Assembly: GCF_000524195.1 (NCBI RefSeq)
Contig: NW_020170397.1
Location: forward strand, 776,045 to 840,044
DNA: 64,000 nucleotides
Reading direction: 5' to 3'
Origin: Echinococcus granulosus
Taxonomy: Eukaryota; Platyhelminthes; Cestoda; Cyclophyllidea; Taeniidae
Below the pieces are notes generated by a model. It had not been told where the DNA came from and made no database searches. It saw nothing but the letters and a program-made list of their open reading frames with translations. The position numbers were made by a program, and so were the translations under genes. Below are positions 43,776-54,572 of this stretch, in pieces; positions within the stretch are counted from its first letter, which is position 1; each line of letters starts with the position of its first letter.

Positions 43776-44584
43776 TAGTGCTCATCCCAAAACTCTCTGC
43801 ACTCTTACAGCTTCAGAGAAGAATAAGAAAGTTGTAATGTCTTCAATAAGCATTTAAAAACAACAAGCAAAGCGAATTAATTTTCGCCGCTTTTCACTAG
43901 CTGGCGAAACTTCGCGTTTGATTCCCAAACACGCTATTGGCATGTGTAAATTTAACATAACTCTGAACACTTTCAACAGCCTACTTCCTTTCCTAAAAAT
44001 ACTATACCTTAATGGTGCTTAGCTTGCTTTTTGAGGTATTTAAATTAAATTGTGGAATCCTTGTTAATTGCTATCAAGGGGTGTGCACTGGTGGCCCGCC
44101 GTATCCCAATATTTGGTGCAGTCGGTGGCGCGCAGATGAGTATTGTGGGTTTCGTCTCTCGTATTTCTGCTATTCCTAAATCTCAGTATTTAACTGTTTG
44201 TCTAAGAGGTTTTAATGTATCACCTTAACAGCTTAAGCTCGTGTGAGTCCTACTACCAAGGGATGTCGAAGAAACCGACTAAGTGTTCAGGGGTTGTCAT
44301 ACACGTCTCTCTTCCTATCCTTGTCTACAGCCGTTTGAGTTCTAATTCCTTACATTTTCCCCTTAATTCTGTAGCCAGTGAATAATTTCGTAATTTAAGC
44401 CTTATATACTAACTGGACATCGGAATAGCTGCCTGTAAATGGAGCCTGTTTATTCGTCCCATGACTTTGTGCAATCTTCTTGCCATACCATCCAAAGATG
44501 TCTCTCTACATGGGTGTATTTTGAGAGTTCAGTATCTTATGAAATATTGGGATTAATTGATGGTCATTCATTTTTAACCTTTAG
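43776..44584. other. intergenic stretch upstream of the GPANK1-like gene
   Basis: No gene was recognised. Upstream exons of the G-patch gene could lie here, since its frame stays open back to a plausible acceptor at 44585. Confidence 0.4.
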
Positions 44585-44662
44585 ACCCGCAGCCTATTAA
44601 GCAAGCACTTCGTTCGGGAATTAGAGGCAACCAACTGCGCAAATAATTCTCCAGATAAGGTA

Positions 44663-45298
44663 ATGGACTCAAATTCTTCGCTGAATGGCGAAGAAGCCCG
44701 TGATTTTTACCTTGGCTTATTTGCTGACGAAAAAGCAGAACTGGGGCCACTGAACGCTTCTCGCCAGTTACAGTCTTCGTGTTCATCTAACTGTGATCCC
44801 ACCTCTCGGTCACACATATCTTCTCTCCATCACCAAATTGCTGTTCTGTCTAAGGAGCCAATTCGTCCCTCCTCATTACTCATCCCCCCATCTAATCGAG
44901 GATACAAAATGCTTCGACGCCTAGGCTGGATTGATTTCGCCGATATGGATATCTCCGTCAGTTTTGCTGATGTGGGGACGTCGAGTGCTGGTGGACTGGG
45001 CCGACAGGGTCAAGGACGCCGTTTTCCTATAGCGACAGTGCTCAAAAGCGACAGGTTGGGATTCGGTGCTACTACAAAGAGCCGCCCGCGCATAACGCAT
45101 TTCGCGCCCAACGACATAAAGGCTGTCGTTAGTAGGCCCCTTTCATCGCGGAAAAACTGGCCCTTGCGTCTGGATAAGCGATTACAGGCAAAACGTATCA
45201 AGGCGGAGAAACTGAAGGAAATCCGATTCCGACAAGAATTTTACTTCGATGACGATCAGTTAAAAGTACTCTACGCGGAACGCAGGTGTTCTTTGTAA
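44663..45298 (+). CDS. GPANK1: G-patch domain protein, GPANK1-like, without visible ankyrin repeats
   Basis: It encodes 211 residues from this ATG. The N-terminal EEARDFYLGLFADE resembles the GPANK1 motif AAARAFYEALIGDE. The G-patch spans about residues 86-135: NRGYKMLRRLGW, GGLGRQGQGRRFPIATVLK, SDRLGFG. RPRITHFAPNDIKAV and a basic C-terminus rich in Arg/Lys/Glu follow, as in GPANK1. G-patch proteins usually bind and activate DEAH-box RNA helicases in splicing or ribosome assembly; GPANK1 itself is poorly characterised. The ankyrin block that vertebrates have between these parts is missing, replaced by about 55 residues with a degenerate C..C..H..H stretch. The frame remains open upstream to an acceptor-like site (tttag before 44585), so a 26-residue extension and further exons are possible. 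Confidence 0.75.
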   Translation: MDSNSSLNGEEARDFYLGLFADEKAELGPLNASRQLQSSCSSNCDPTSRSHISSLHHQIAVLSKEPIRPSSLLIPPSNRGYKMLRRLGWIDFADMDISVSFADVGTSSAGGLGRQGQGRRFPIATVLKSDRLGFGATTKSRPRITHFAPNDIKAVVSRPLSSRKNWPLRLDKRLQAKRIKAEKLKEIRFRQEFYFDDDQLKVLYAERRCSL

Positions 45299-46601
45299 AG
45301 TATAGATAGTCCATACTATTTGTACATGACCATTTTCTTACACGTATTAATGTTCTTTTATTTGGGAATCTAGTATTTTGTACCCCATATTCGATTCTTG
45401 GTAATAACTAGTGTCTTGGGTAAATTGAGTATTTTGGGCACCGAAAGGATGACCAAATGTTCTTACGTTTAATTACACATTCTTGAAATATACCTTGCGC
45501 TCGGGTCGCAGCATTGCAAGCTTGGTGGAGGTTTAGTGCATAGGAAAGTTAAGGATGATGCATCTTTGAATCGAGTTGGTTTTGACCTGGGGACACCTTT
45601 TCCTTCGATGGTTGCTTTTGTGGGGAATGTGTTGCCTTCTGGCCTTCGCTCGTGCGTGCTTAGCTGATGGAGGGGTCTACTTCTCGGCTACTGCCAATTT
45701 ATGTCTACGTTCCCACCCGAATGGAATACTTTATTGTTAGCTAATGGGTCACTTTAAGATGGTTTTACTGCTACATGAGCTTTGAAGTGGTTTCTTCGTT
45801 AAGTACACGTAATCCAAACAATTGGAGGTTGCTTTCTACCATTATGCTTGCAGTATGCGGGACAAATCCACGCATTTTAAATAACAAGGGGGAAAAGTTC
45901 GTGGCAGCTTGGAAATCCACTTTTACCGCTTGATGATGGTCCGATGAGAACAATTTGTCTGCACTTGACTGAAGTTAAATCTGAAATTGCAGTCACAAAC
46001 GATTGCAAATGCTTTTGAAGCCTTTTACCCTACCAAGCTCAGGATTGATTTAGACTAACTCACCGGGCAGAGGTATCCAGTAAGTGAGGCAAGCTAAGTT
46101 AACGGAAGCAGTTTTTCCGACGTGGTCTTCCCAGCATTCCGCACAAAAGGTAAATGATTAGATTTCAGTGGAAAGTGAGTACTGTATCCTTATTCGTTCA
46201 TTTTAGTTGCATAAATTAATGAGCAAAATTCTAAATAAATTGAAGTGAGCTCCTCTGCTTCTTTTGTGTGCTGAAAATCCAACTTTGTTACCACCTATAC
46301 CTTTTTAGGTGCTGTCCTCTTGTAAGACAGTATAATAATGATTATGGCGAATTTTAATAAACTATGCCGACTAATTATTATGGCAATTCACAACAGGCTT
46401 AAATAACGTGTTACATTATCTTATGTATTAAAAATCTTTCTTAAAATGTCTTGAATACAAATGGAAAATGATCTGTTTTATGTCAAAAGCTATGGTTCTG
46501 GTGTTGTTGTTTAACATGCCATTTGAAGGTCATTTCTTCGCTTCACGAATTCGAGGTGGACTTTGTAAATTTCTGGGAAGCGCGACGTTTTTGCTATAAG
46601 C
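45299..46601. other. spacer between GPANK1-like gene and CoREST
   Basis: It contains the G-patch gene 3' UTR and the CoREST promoter. No repeat, RNA gene or coding sequence was recognised. Confidence 0.4.
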
Positions 46602-49600
46602 ATGTCTGCTGTTAAACGAAATGCTAACGGTAAATCAACAAAGTCATCGAAGAAGCCTAAGGAGGTTGATGGTGCGTTTGTCATGTTATCGTGCTTATTA
46701 GTGTTGTATGTGTCCTTGTCACTTATTTGAATCTTTATATGGGAGTAATTTTGATTGTGATCTTTGCAACTTATTTTAGTGCTCAAATATGTGTGTTATG
46801 TTTGCAGTTTCCTCTCGTGTTGGCCCTAACTACCAAGTTGATGTTCCTGAGTTTGTTTACAATCAATCATCGTCCTTTCTGAACGAGTGTTCTGCTCGGG
46901 AAGTAAATGTTTGGAATCCTGAGCACAGTCCACCATTACCTGATATGGATACGTATTTATCCCAGGCTAAGAAATATAGGTATGTTGTTTATAATCTGCC
47001 GACTCATGCAGTAGATTTTTATGTACTAATTCATTACATTACTAAATGCCTAATTCCCACGTCTTTTCCTTGGTGTTATTTATTTCATATCATATTTTGT
47101 TAGAGTGTCTTATAAAGATTTACGAACCCCTCTTTTTTAATGCAGGTATTCGGAAGAATCTGCTAGAATACTTTTACATTACCATAAGTATAACATTCAA
47201 CATGCAGTGGATGATCTTCCTAATTATCAACCTATCCTTAATACTTATAACAAACTTGAAGTCAGGCGTTTCTTGAAGTGTGTGGACAGCAGACCTCGCA
47301 AAAATTTTGTTAATGTCAGAGAGTCTGTGAGTTTGCGTTATTCTCTCCTTTACCTTCTTTGGAAGTGCTTGCCTGTGGCTGTACTTTATGATAAATTTGG
47401 TTGTCTTGAGATTCATTTATTCTATTGATTCGTGCTTTTTTAGCCTGCTCAAGGAGGCTTCATTGAAGTATTGGTGATAGTGTTCCTTTTTCAAACTTTT
47501 GTGCCCCATTTTATTCATGTTTTATCTATGGGTAAGATTTCCATTTTTATCATCGGATTTGTCAATAGATGTGAAAAACCCCCTTTGGTCTTTTTAATCT
47601 GAACAGCGATCGACGTCGATTTTTTAAGGATATATTGTGATCGAAAACTTTTTCATTTTACAATGCTCCGTGCCTATTTACTTTTTATTCAGAGTGTATT
47701 TAGGCAAAATTATCATTTACAATAAATTTGTACCAAATTGCAACCAGTTTTTTTGCAAATGCGTAGCGTATTATCTCCGTAGCTCTTATTGCGCCTTATC
47801 AAGGCGGTCTAGTTTTAGCATTTTCATCAAGTAAAAAGCCACGCTTCTTGTTGGTATTCATTATTAGAGCGTTGGATCAGAATTTCATTCTCTATTCATT
47901 TAGTTTCCTGCTTACCGTATGGGTGAACTCCACGCGCTGTACTACGCTATCGCAGCTCCCTTTAAGGCTATTCCGCGACATAACCGCAAGCATGGGCGTC
48001 AAATGCAGACCTGCTATGAGAGGGCTGTAAAGCGCGGCTTCACCTCTTCCACTGCTGTTTCCGTGCCAGTCGTTCCCTCCGTAGTTGATCCAGAGGAGGC
48101 TGAGGCGGATAGCTCCTTTGAGCGCTATCTTTGCGAAATGCTAGGTCAAGAGCGAGCCAATAAAGTTGTTGCTGGTGTAAGGCGTGGTCGTTCAACAACT
48201 GAACCTTCTACTAATTCTAACACGGCTGTACCTATGCGCCTCGCCTATGGTGGCACTGCGAATGGGGCACTACCCTTCGGTCGCAGGTACATCGCTGCCA
48301 CCGAATCACTCGTTGGCAGTTCTGACCACTCTTCGGCCCTCGAATCTCACTCCAAGTAAGGCTGCATCGCCTTCGCAGAAACTTTGCTTTTTCTTTTGCA
48401 AATTCACTTGCTCAGTTGTATCTACTTTTTCTGAAAAACGTTCATATTTAAACAGTTGACTTTTTAGTCGTTAACTGAATCAGCATTTACTTGTGGTTCA
48501 CGTTCGCATGATGAGTGATTTTTTATTGAAACTGTATGTAATCACCTTTGATAGCGTATTCTTTAGAAAGCACAACTTAATGACACGCTTTCCGACTTAA
48601 CAGCAAGAAGACCATAATAGTGTGTTGACAGGCAAAGGTGAGGTAACAGATGTTTTTAGGTAACAATTACATATCAGAACTGAGCCATTTCTGCATAAAA
48701 AGAGATGCCTGCATTGCATTGCTTTGATTTGCATTTATACACTAATCTTCTATTTGATTGAAGGTAGCATTTCTTGCCGTGTTATCATATTTTTGGATTC
48801 AAAAATGTTTAGTATCTAGTTATAAGTGTTACGTTTTTAAGGAAACTATTCAAAATATCCTTGAAGGCCACTTTTTCTATCATATCCAGTCTGACAACAC
48901 CCAAGCGGCGCACACAATTAGTAAGTGGCGATGAGTGTGTGCAAATTAAAGCTGAAATAGAATCGTTTGCCGGACTCGCACTCAGTTTTATGCAAAGAGG
49001 TCATTTCGATTCAGGTCAGGCTTTCTGAATGCGTGGAGGGTGAGCCATTACTTAACCCTCTTGCACTATTACCTAATGTCCTGTTATGTTGCGAGGCGCA
49101 TCAGTTCTTCGTGTATCACCGTCTTTCGTCTTGCACAGACATACGCAACGAGCATAACCGGGGTTAGTCGCGTCAAGCTTGAAATTTCCGTTGAATTCAC
49201 TGATATTTCGCATACAGAATGACCAGTTGTCTACCTGCTTTGCACCGACATCATATCCCCTGTTTTGTCCTGATCTTTGTTAGTCAGATAACTGGATTAT
49301 TAATGAGGTCAACAATGCAGGTCTCGGTGACTCGGTTGGTGTTCATGCTTCTCAGAACCGTCAACTTTGCGCTGATCGACCTGTACTATTAAGTCAGTTT
49401 GTGCCTTTTAATGTACGCTTATTTTTGACATTTTGATTAGTGATTATACACTAAATATAGTTCATCTGAGTACTCATTTCATTTCTATGTATGCCTCTAG
49501 TTATCCTTATCTCAGCATTGACGTTTTTTATCACAAAATGATGTGCAGTTAATCTATAAAGCTGTGACCCTTCAGAAACTTGCGTTGAAGTAATTACGGA

Positions 49601-52600
49601 ATGGAACTACGGCTTGCTAATTTTCTTCGCCTCTTGACATGTCAGCCTTGTCCAAAATTGCTGCACCTCTGCTGTCGTCTAAGTACTTTCTCACGAGAGT
49701 GGTACATTCCACGAATGCTTGATAATCTCAGCTGTGTGACTGCTCACAGCTAAGATTTAATGCTCGTGTTCTTTTCATCATTTCTCTAACTGGCTTTTGT
49801 GCGCTGATTCTTCTACCAAAATATATGTAGGTGGAAACGCTGTTATTCTGAGCTCTGAACTGAATGTACAACATAGGTTTTAAATCCGAAAATGTGCGGA
49901 TGCATTCAATTCAACGATGAGCACAGTCCGACTTCAAATCACCAACGGCTGTCCTCAGGCACGACACGCCCTGTTCTACTGTGCTTTGCCTTTTGAAAGC
50001 ATGCTTTACTCTTCTGAAGCTGCCCGAACCCACAACTAACGCTCTTTTTCCTCTGTCTCTGTTGTGATCTCGGAAGCATCTGACAGCTGCCGAGGTGGTC
50101 AAATCTCTACGAAGGGCCATTTCTCCTGTGTGTCCTTCCATGTGGCCTGTAATGTCAAATATGCCATAAGTTGCCGAAAGCGCACGTATCGAAGTTTCAT
50201 TGTCCCTCTGATGATAATGGAATGTCAATTTAACGTGTACTGCAGATACGTACTTGCTGTCGCTCAATCATCGGAAGTGCATTCGCCTCCACGTCTGCGG
50301 ATGGTCACGAGTTCATTATGATATGATTTTACTCAGTCTTAAGGATTGATAAGCCTCCGCTGCTTTGGCAGACCCCTATGTTTGTCAAAAAAGTGAAGGC
50401 TTGTTCGTGACTTTTTTTCGTACTGAGGTCGCTGTAGTGTCAATGTACCACTTTCATAGGCGAATTCCAGTGCCAGCTGTGTGGAAGTGTTCAAATCTCA
50501 TCGCGGCCACTCTTCCAATCATTCAGTTAGCTGCGGAATATTTGCACTAAACTACGGTCGACATTCGCCCTGCATGCCCTTTAACTAACGTGCATGTGTA
50601 CTTTTATATTTTCACTGACCGGAATCGCCTTGAAATAAGTTTCTTGTTTATGTGTACACTTTGAGGCGTTACTAATTGTTGGCTGCCCTTTGTGGTAACC
50701 ATTTGCTTACTTCTGTGGTCCCTACCTTTTATCTTCTTTTTTATTTTCACCGAAACCTCAATGTTTTCGCACTTTCCTTGGTCTTTTAATTTTCCTAGTA
50801 ATTCCAACAAGCTTATAATTTGCTGCCAAGCTTCTCCTCAGGAATGTTCATGCTATTTTTTGCGTGGGGTAATTTTATACTAGACTTACTACTTTAGTTA
50901 CTTTAAGTAGCAACGCAATAGGATTACTACTGACCTCTCGGTTTTGGCTCCTAGGGCCGCTAAACGAAGTGTTCCCGCGGGACTCGACTTCGACTATGAC
51001 AAATTTAAGGAATTCATGACCACTCCCCTCGAGGATTTGAAACAAAAGCAAAAGGAGTCAAAAGCAACTCTCTCGTCTTTGGACACTGAGCTAAAAGTCC
51101 GCACTGAGGTACCCCGACCTTCTGGTCCCCGTATCCTCTGTCTTTTCAACATTAACCAGTCGTCCTGATCAAACTTAATTTTGAAATCTTATTAGCAAGA
51201 TAGTAATTACTAGTCTTATGGACTAAACATTGGTCTATCTTGTCCATTTGGCTTGACTCTTCTGTGGGTCTGAAGGCTCTCCCTAATAGTCCTGTAATTT
51301 TTTTTTCGATTTTCCTACTTCTTTACTGTGATTTTTTTCCTGTTCCATTTTAGTTGGTTGAATCTCAAAATAAGCACATTTTTGAGGGCTTGGATGCATT
51401 TTTCCCCAAAAAAGGATTTTTGCCAGTGAGTTCGTTGGACCTTTATTTTTTTCTACGCCTTGCTTCCGATACCCCCTTAGACCTTGTGAGTACCTACACA
51501 TTATGGAATTTTCTATTTGAAATTTATGCACTGGTCACCGATTAGCTCGAAAACCGCCCCTAATTTCAATTTAGTCGAAGAAAAATAACAGTTCTTCATT
51601 TGACCATGCATATTCTGCTTTTGAAATTATTCGCAGCTCCTCTGTTCTACTGTTTCACAGTAAAGTTTTTTTGATACTTTGCTGTCTGTTTTGTTACCCC
51701 AAATTGTTTTAAATGGTGCATATTTGGAATAAGCTGCCTACGTTTTGAAGCGTAATGCAAGGCTGAAACTTCGGAGGCCGCGGATAACTTTTCAGACGGA
51801 GTAAAATACTTTTGACCCATAAATGAAGTTACCAAATGGATCAGAATTCCTTTGTTCAATCACTTTGTGTTTGTAATTGGTTTTGGAGAAAGACTTGGTT
51901 GGATCTTGACTAGTTCCGAATTACTTAGACAATAGTTAGACCTTAAAACATTATTTTTACTTAACTCACCATCAGTAGCAATTACGAGCTTCTTTGTTTT
52001 CCTTTCCATTTCATTTTTGTTCCATTTGACTGGCTAATCGGATTGTAGTTTGACCAAATTCAAGACTTTAAGCCGTATAAGCTGCCTTTTACTGAATAAC
52101 TGCTTGAGGAATCTGATTTTCCACATACACCTGAATTGGACCATTTATGGAATTGTCCAAACGATGTTTGTGGTTTTCGACGTTTGTCGGATCCAAAATA
52201 GGCGTCGGGTGTTGGATATACTAAATGTTTTGCGTTGTGGTTGGATTATCCTTTAAAGCATTGATCACTGACCATCGCCATTGTTTCACCAACTTCATAT
52301 TTATCCTCTCTAGCACAGTAAAGTTGTCTGGTTCTGAGCGTACCTATTACCACTCGCCGTAGCAAAGACGTGTGAGATTTTATCTGTAGTTTGTCTGTTC
52401 TACATGCTTGACCCATCGCTTCCTGTGAAGCTCATGGAGAAGCTGTCTCAACTACTCGTTTGCCATTAAGCACTGCACAGCTTCCCAGACCGAATCGAAT
52501 TTGTACCCAAATCTTCTCAATAATTTCCTTTTCCTCGTATTAAAGATACGTGTGATGTTTTTTTTTCTTTTGGAGGTGAAATATCCCTTTGTTTGTATGA

Positions 52601-54572
52601 CTGTCATGTACTCTCTCTCTCCCTCGCATACACACGCGCGCGGACGAAAAATTGCACGTACGCGCTCCTCATCTGTGTATCCTCCTCGCCTAGTTGTGCG
52701 TGTGCGTGACGAGGCTGCAGGCGTTCATTGTCCTACCACCAGTAGTGGCATGTGCTTAGTGCGCTGAAAATGGCGCGCATTAGGAAAGGAGAGGAGGAGG
52801 TGGAGTTGGAGACGAAGGCGGAGAAGGGGAGAGCACAGGCCACCAAAACACTGCCACCGCCCTCGGTGTTGTAGTAGTGCATGGAAGGAGAGAATTGTAG
52901 CAAAACACAAAAAAAATGAATCCAAACGAATGAAGCTAGCTGCCCCTCTCTGATTACCTGACGAGGAAAAAAGAGACACTGGCAGGGCGGACGCAAAGAA
53001 TTGGCCTGTACTGGGTAGAAAAAAGATCAAACTCCCTGCAGTAGCACAGTGTCATCAGCCCAGTCGTCATTGCTGCTTTCGGAAGGTTTGGATAGAAGAG
53101 ATATTTTGCGCAGCTGTGTAGTCCTCTTTTCCCGTTGGCGCATTTTATTTTCTTCTATCATGTTGTAAGGGGCAAAAGTACTGGCTGAGTCCTCTTTTGA
53201 TTCCTTTTTTTAAAGGCACTTGTGCGTGTTTGTACCTTCAGATTTCCTACCGCTGGACAAAGTCGGAACTGGCGCTTCTTGTTATGGCCCTCAATGAATA
53301 TGGCAAGGATTTCATCAATATCGCGAGAATTTTGGGAACAAAGTCGGAAAGTCTTGTTCGCGACTTCTACAATAAGTATAACGATACATATGACTTGGAT
53401 GGCTTTATTGGGTATGTCACCCCTTGCCTTAACGTATGTCGGATTTCTCTCAAAGGTATATTCAATGTTTATTTTTGACTTGGAGCTGTCTGGTGAGTGG
53501 ATATTCTTAATTTTGCTTGTCTGTATGCTAAGACTTCTTTCTTGATCTTAGCAAGGAGAATGGAAAATCAGAGGAGATTACGAAGACTCCCTCAGAGAAT
53601 CCAGAAGGAGAAATCGTACGCCCACTGGAACCAGAATCAGTGGCCGGCGATCCCGGTCCATTGGATTTAGCTGCGCTCGCGACCGAGGTGAAAAGCGATC
53701 CTGAAATCAAGACCCCTCTTGTAAATGGAGAGTTGGAATCAGCGTCGAAGGGCTCAACCTCAGAGTTGGAATCGCCATTTATCGTTACCGCACCCTTGAA
53801 GCATAGTCCCAGAGGTTCCTCACACATGGAAACGCCTCCTGCTCCCGATGAGAGGTAAGTCGATGTCTCGCTCACACTCCACCGACATTCTGTTGTAAAC
53901 CCAACTTTTTTTCATAGTTCATCATCGCAAATCCCCCATGTCAGGGCCCCGAAGGAAATGCTTGAGCAGGAAGGAAATAAATTTCCGCAAAATACAGTAT
54001 GTAACAAGCCTGAAGCAGAGAAGATAAAGGAGGAAGAAGAAGAGCAAAACCGCCAAATCCCACGTGGACAAAAGAGACCTGCCAGAGAAGCTGCTGCAAA
54101 GACCGCTACCCCGTCTCGGTCGACGGAGAGTCCAGCTATTGCCAGGCGTCGTCGCTCACGGCGCTCAAGTGAGGACGCGCAAGCGGCCCCTTCGCGTCGT
54201 ACGCGCACCTCCAACGCGTTGGCAACGCCGTCCCCCGTAAGGAGTGGAGTGCAAACACGAAGGTCCTCAGTGGTGAAGGCGAAGGTGGATCGCCGAATGC
54301 GGTCACGGAAACAAAACCAGGGCGTGAAGGCGAGTTCAGAGAAGGTTATAGTGAAACGTGGTAAAAGACTACAGTCGGCAGGAAGAGGAGAGAAGGAGGT
54401 GGGTGAAAGGAAAAGGAAAAAGGTGGAGACGGAGGCTGAGCAGCCTACTGTAAGCACGCGTCGGCGCGCCTTGGGGCCTAGCCAGGCGCCGGTGACGATC
54501 GGGTCACCGAGAAAGCGCACTCGAGCCTCACTCGCTACCTCCCCACGTCCCTCCACTCGGCAGCGTCGGTGA
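46602..54572 (+). CDS. RCOR1: REST corepressor (CoREST/RCOR)
   Basis: Scaffold of the LSD1-HDAC1/2 chromatin complex: it links the demethylase to nucleosomes and deacetylases. Exons: 46602-46671, 46808-46979, 47146-47326, 47904-48355, 50955-51108, 51354-51425, 53242-53411, 53552-53854, 53918-54572 (TGA); all phases agree, 742 residues. ELM2 domain about 26-110: VGPNYQVDVPEFV, VNVWNPEHSPPL, ARILLYHHKYNIQHAVDDLP. SANT1 about 112-180 is diverged, with FPAYRMGELHALYYAI as its last helix. The LSD1-binding coiled-coil linker is at about 300-365 (LEDLKQKQKESKATLSSLDT). SANT2 is well kept at about 368-423: ISYRWTKSELALLVMALNEY, GKDFINIARILGTKSESLVR. A tail of about 320 residues follows, ending in a strongly basic Arg/Ser/Lys region. 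Human RCOR1 is about 485 residues, so the tail is unusual. The symbol denotes the family. Confidence 0.92.
48356..50954. other. large CoREST intron (2.6 kb)
   Basis: It separates the SANT1/Ser-rich exon from the linker exon. The open frames on both strands are short and show no family resemblance. No copy of the dispersed repeat was recognised. Confidence 0.5.
51426..53241. other. CoREST intron with simple-sequence and GC-rich patch
   Basis: It separates linker and SANT2 exons. Around 52610-52880 there is a CT run, a CACGCGCGCG stretch and purine-rich GGAGGAGG sequence unlike the flanks. No coding signal was identified. Confidence 0.5.
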
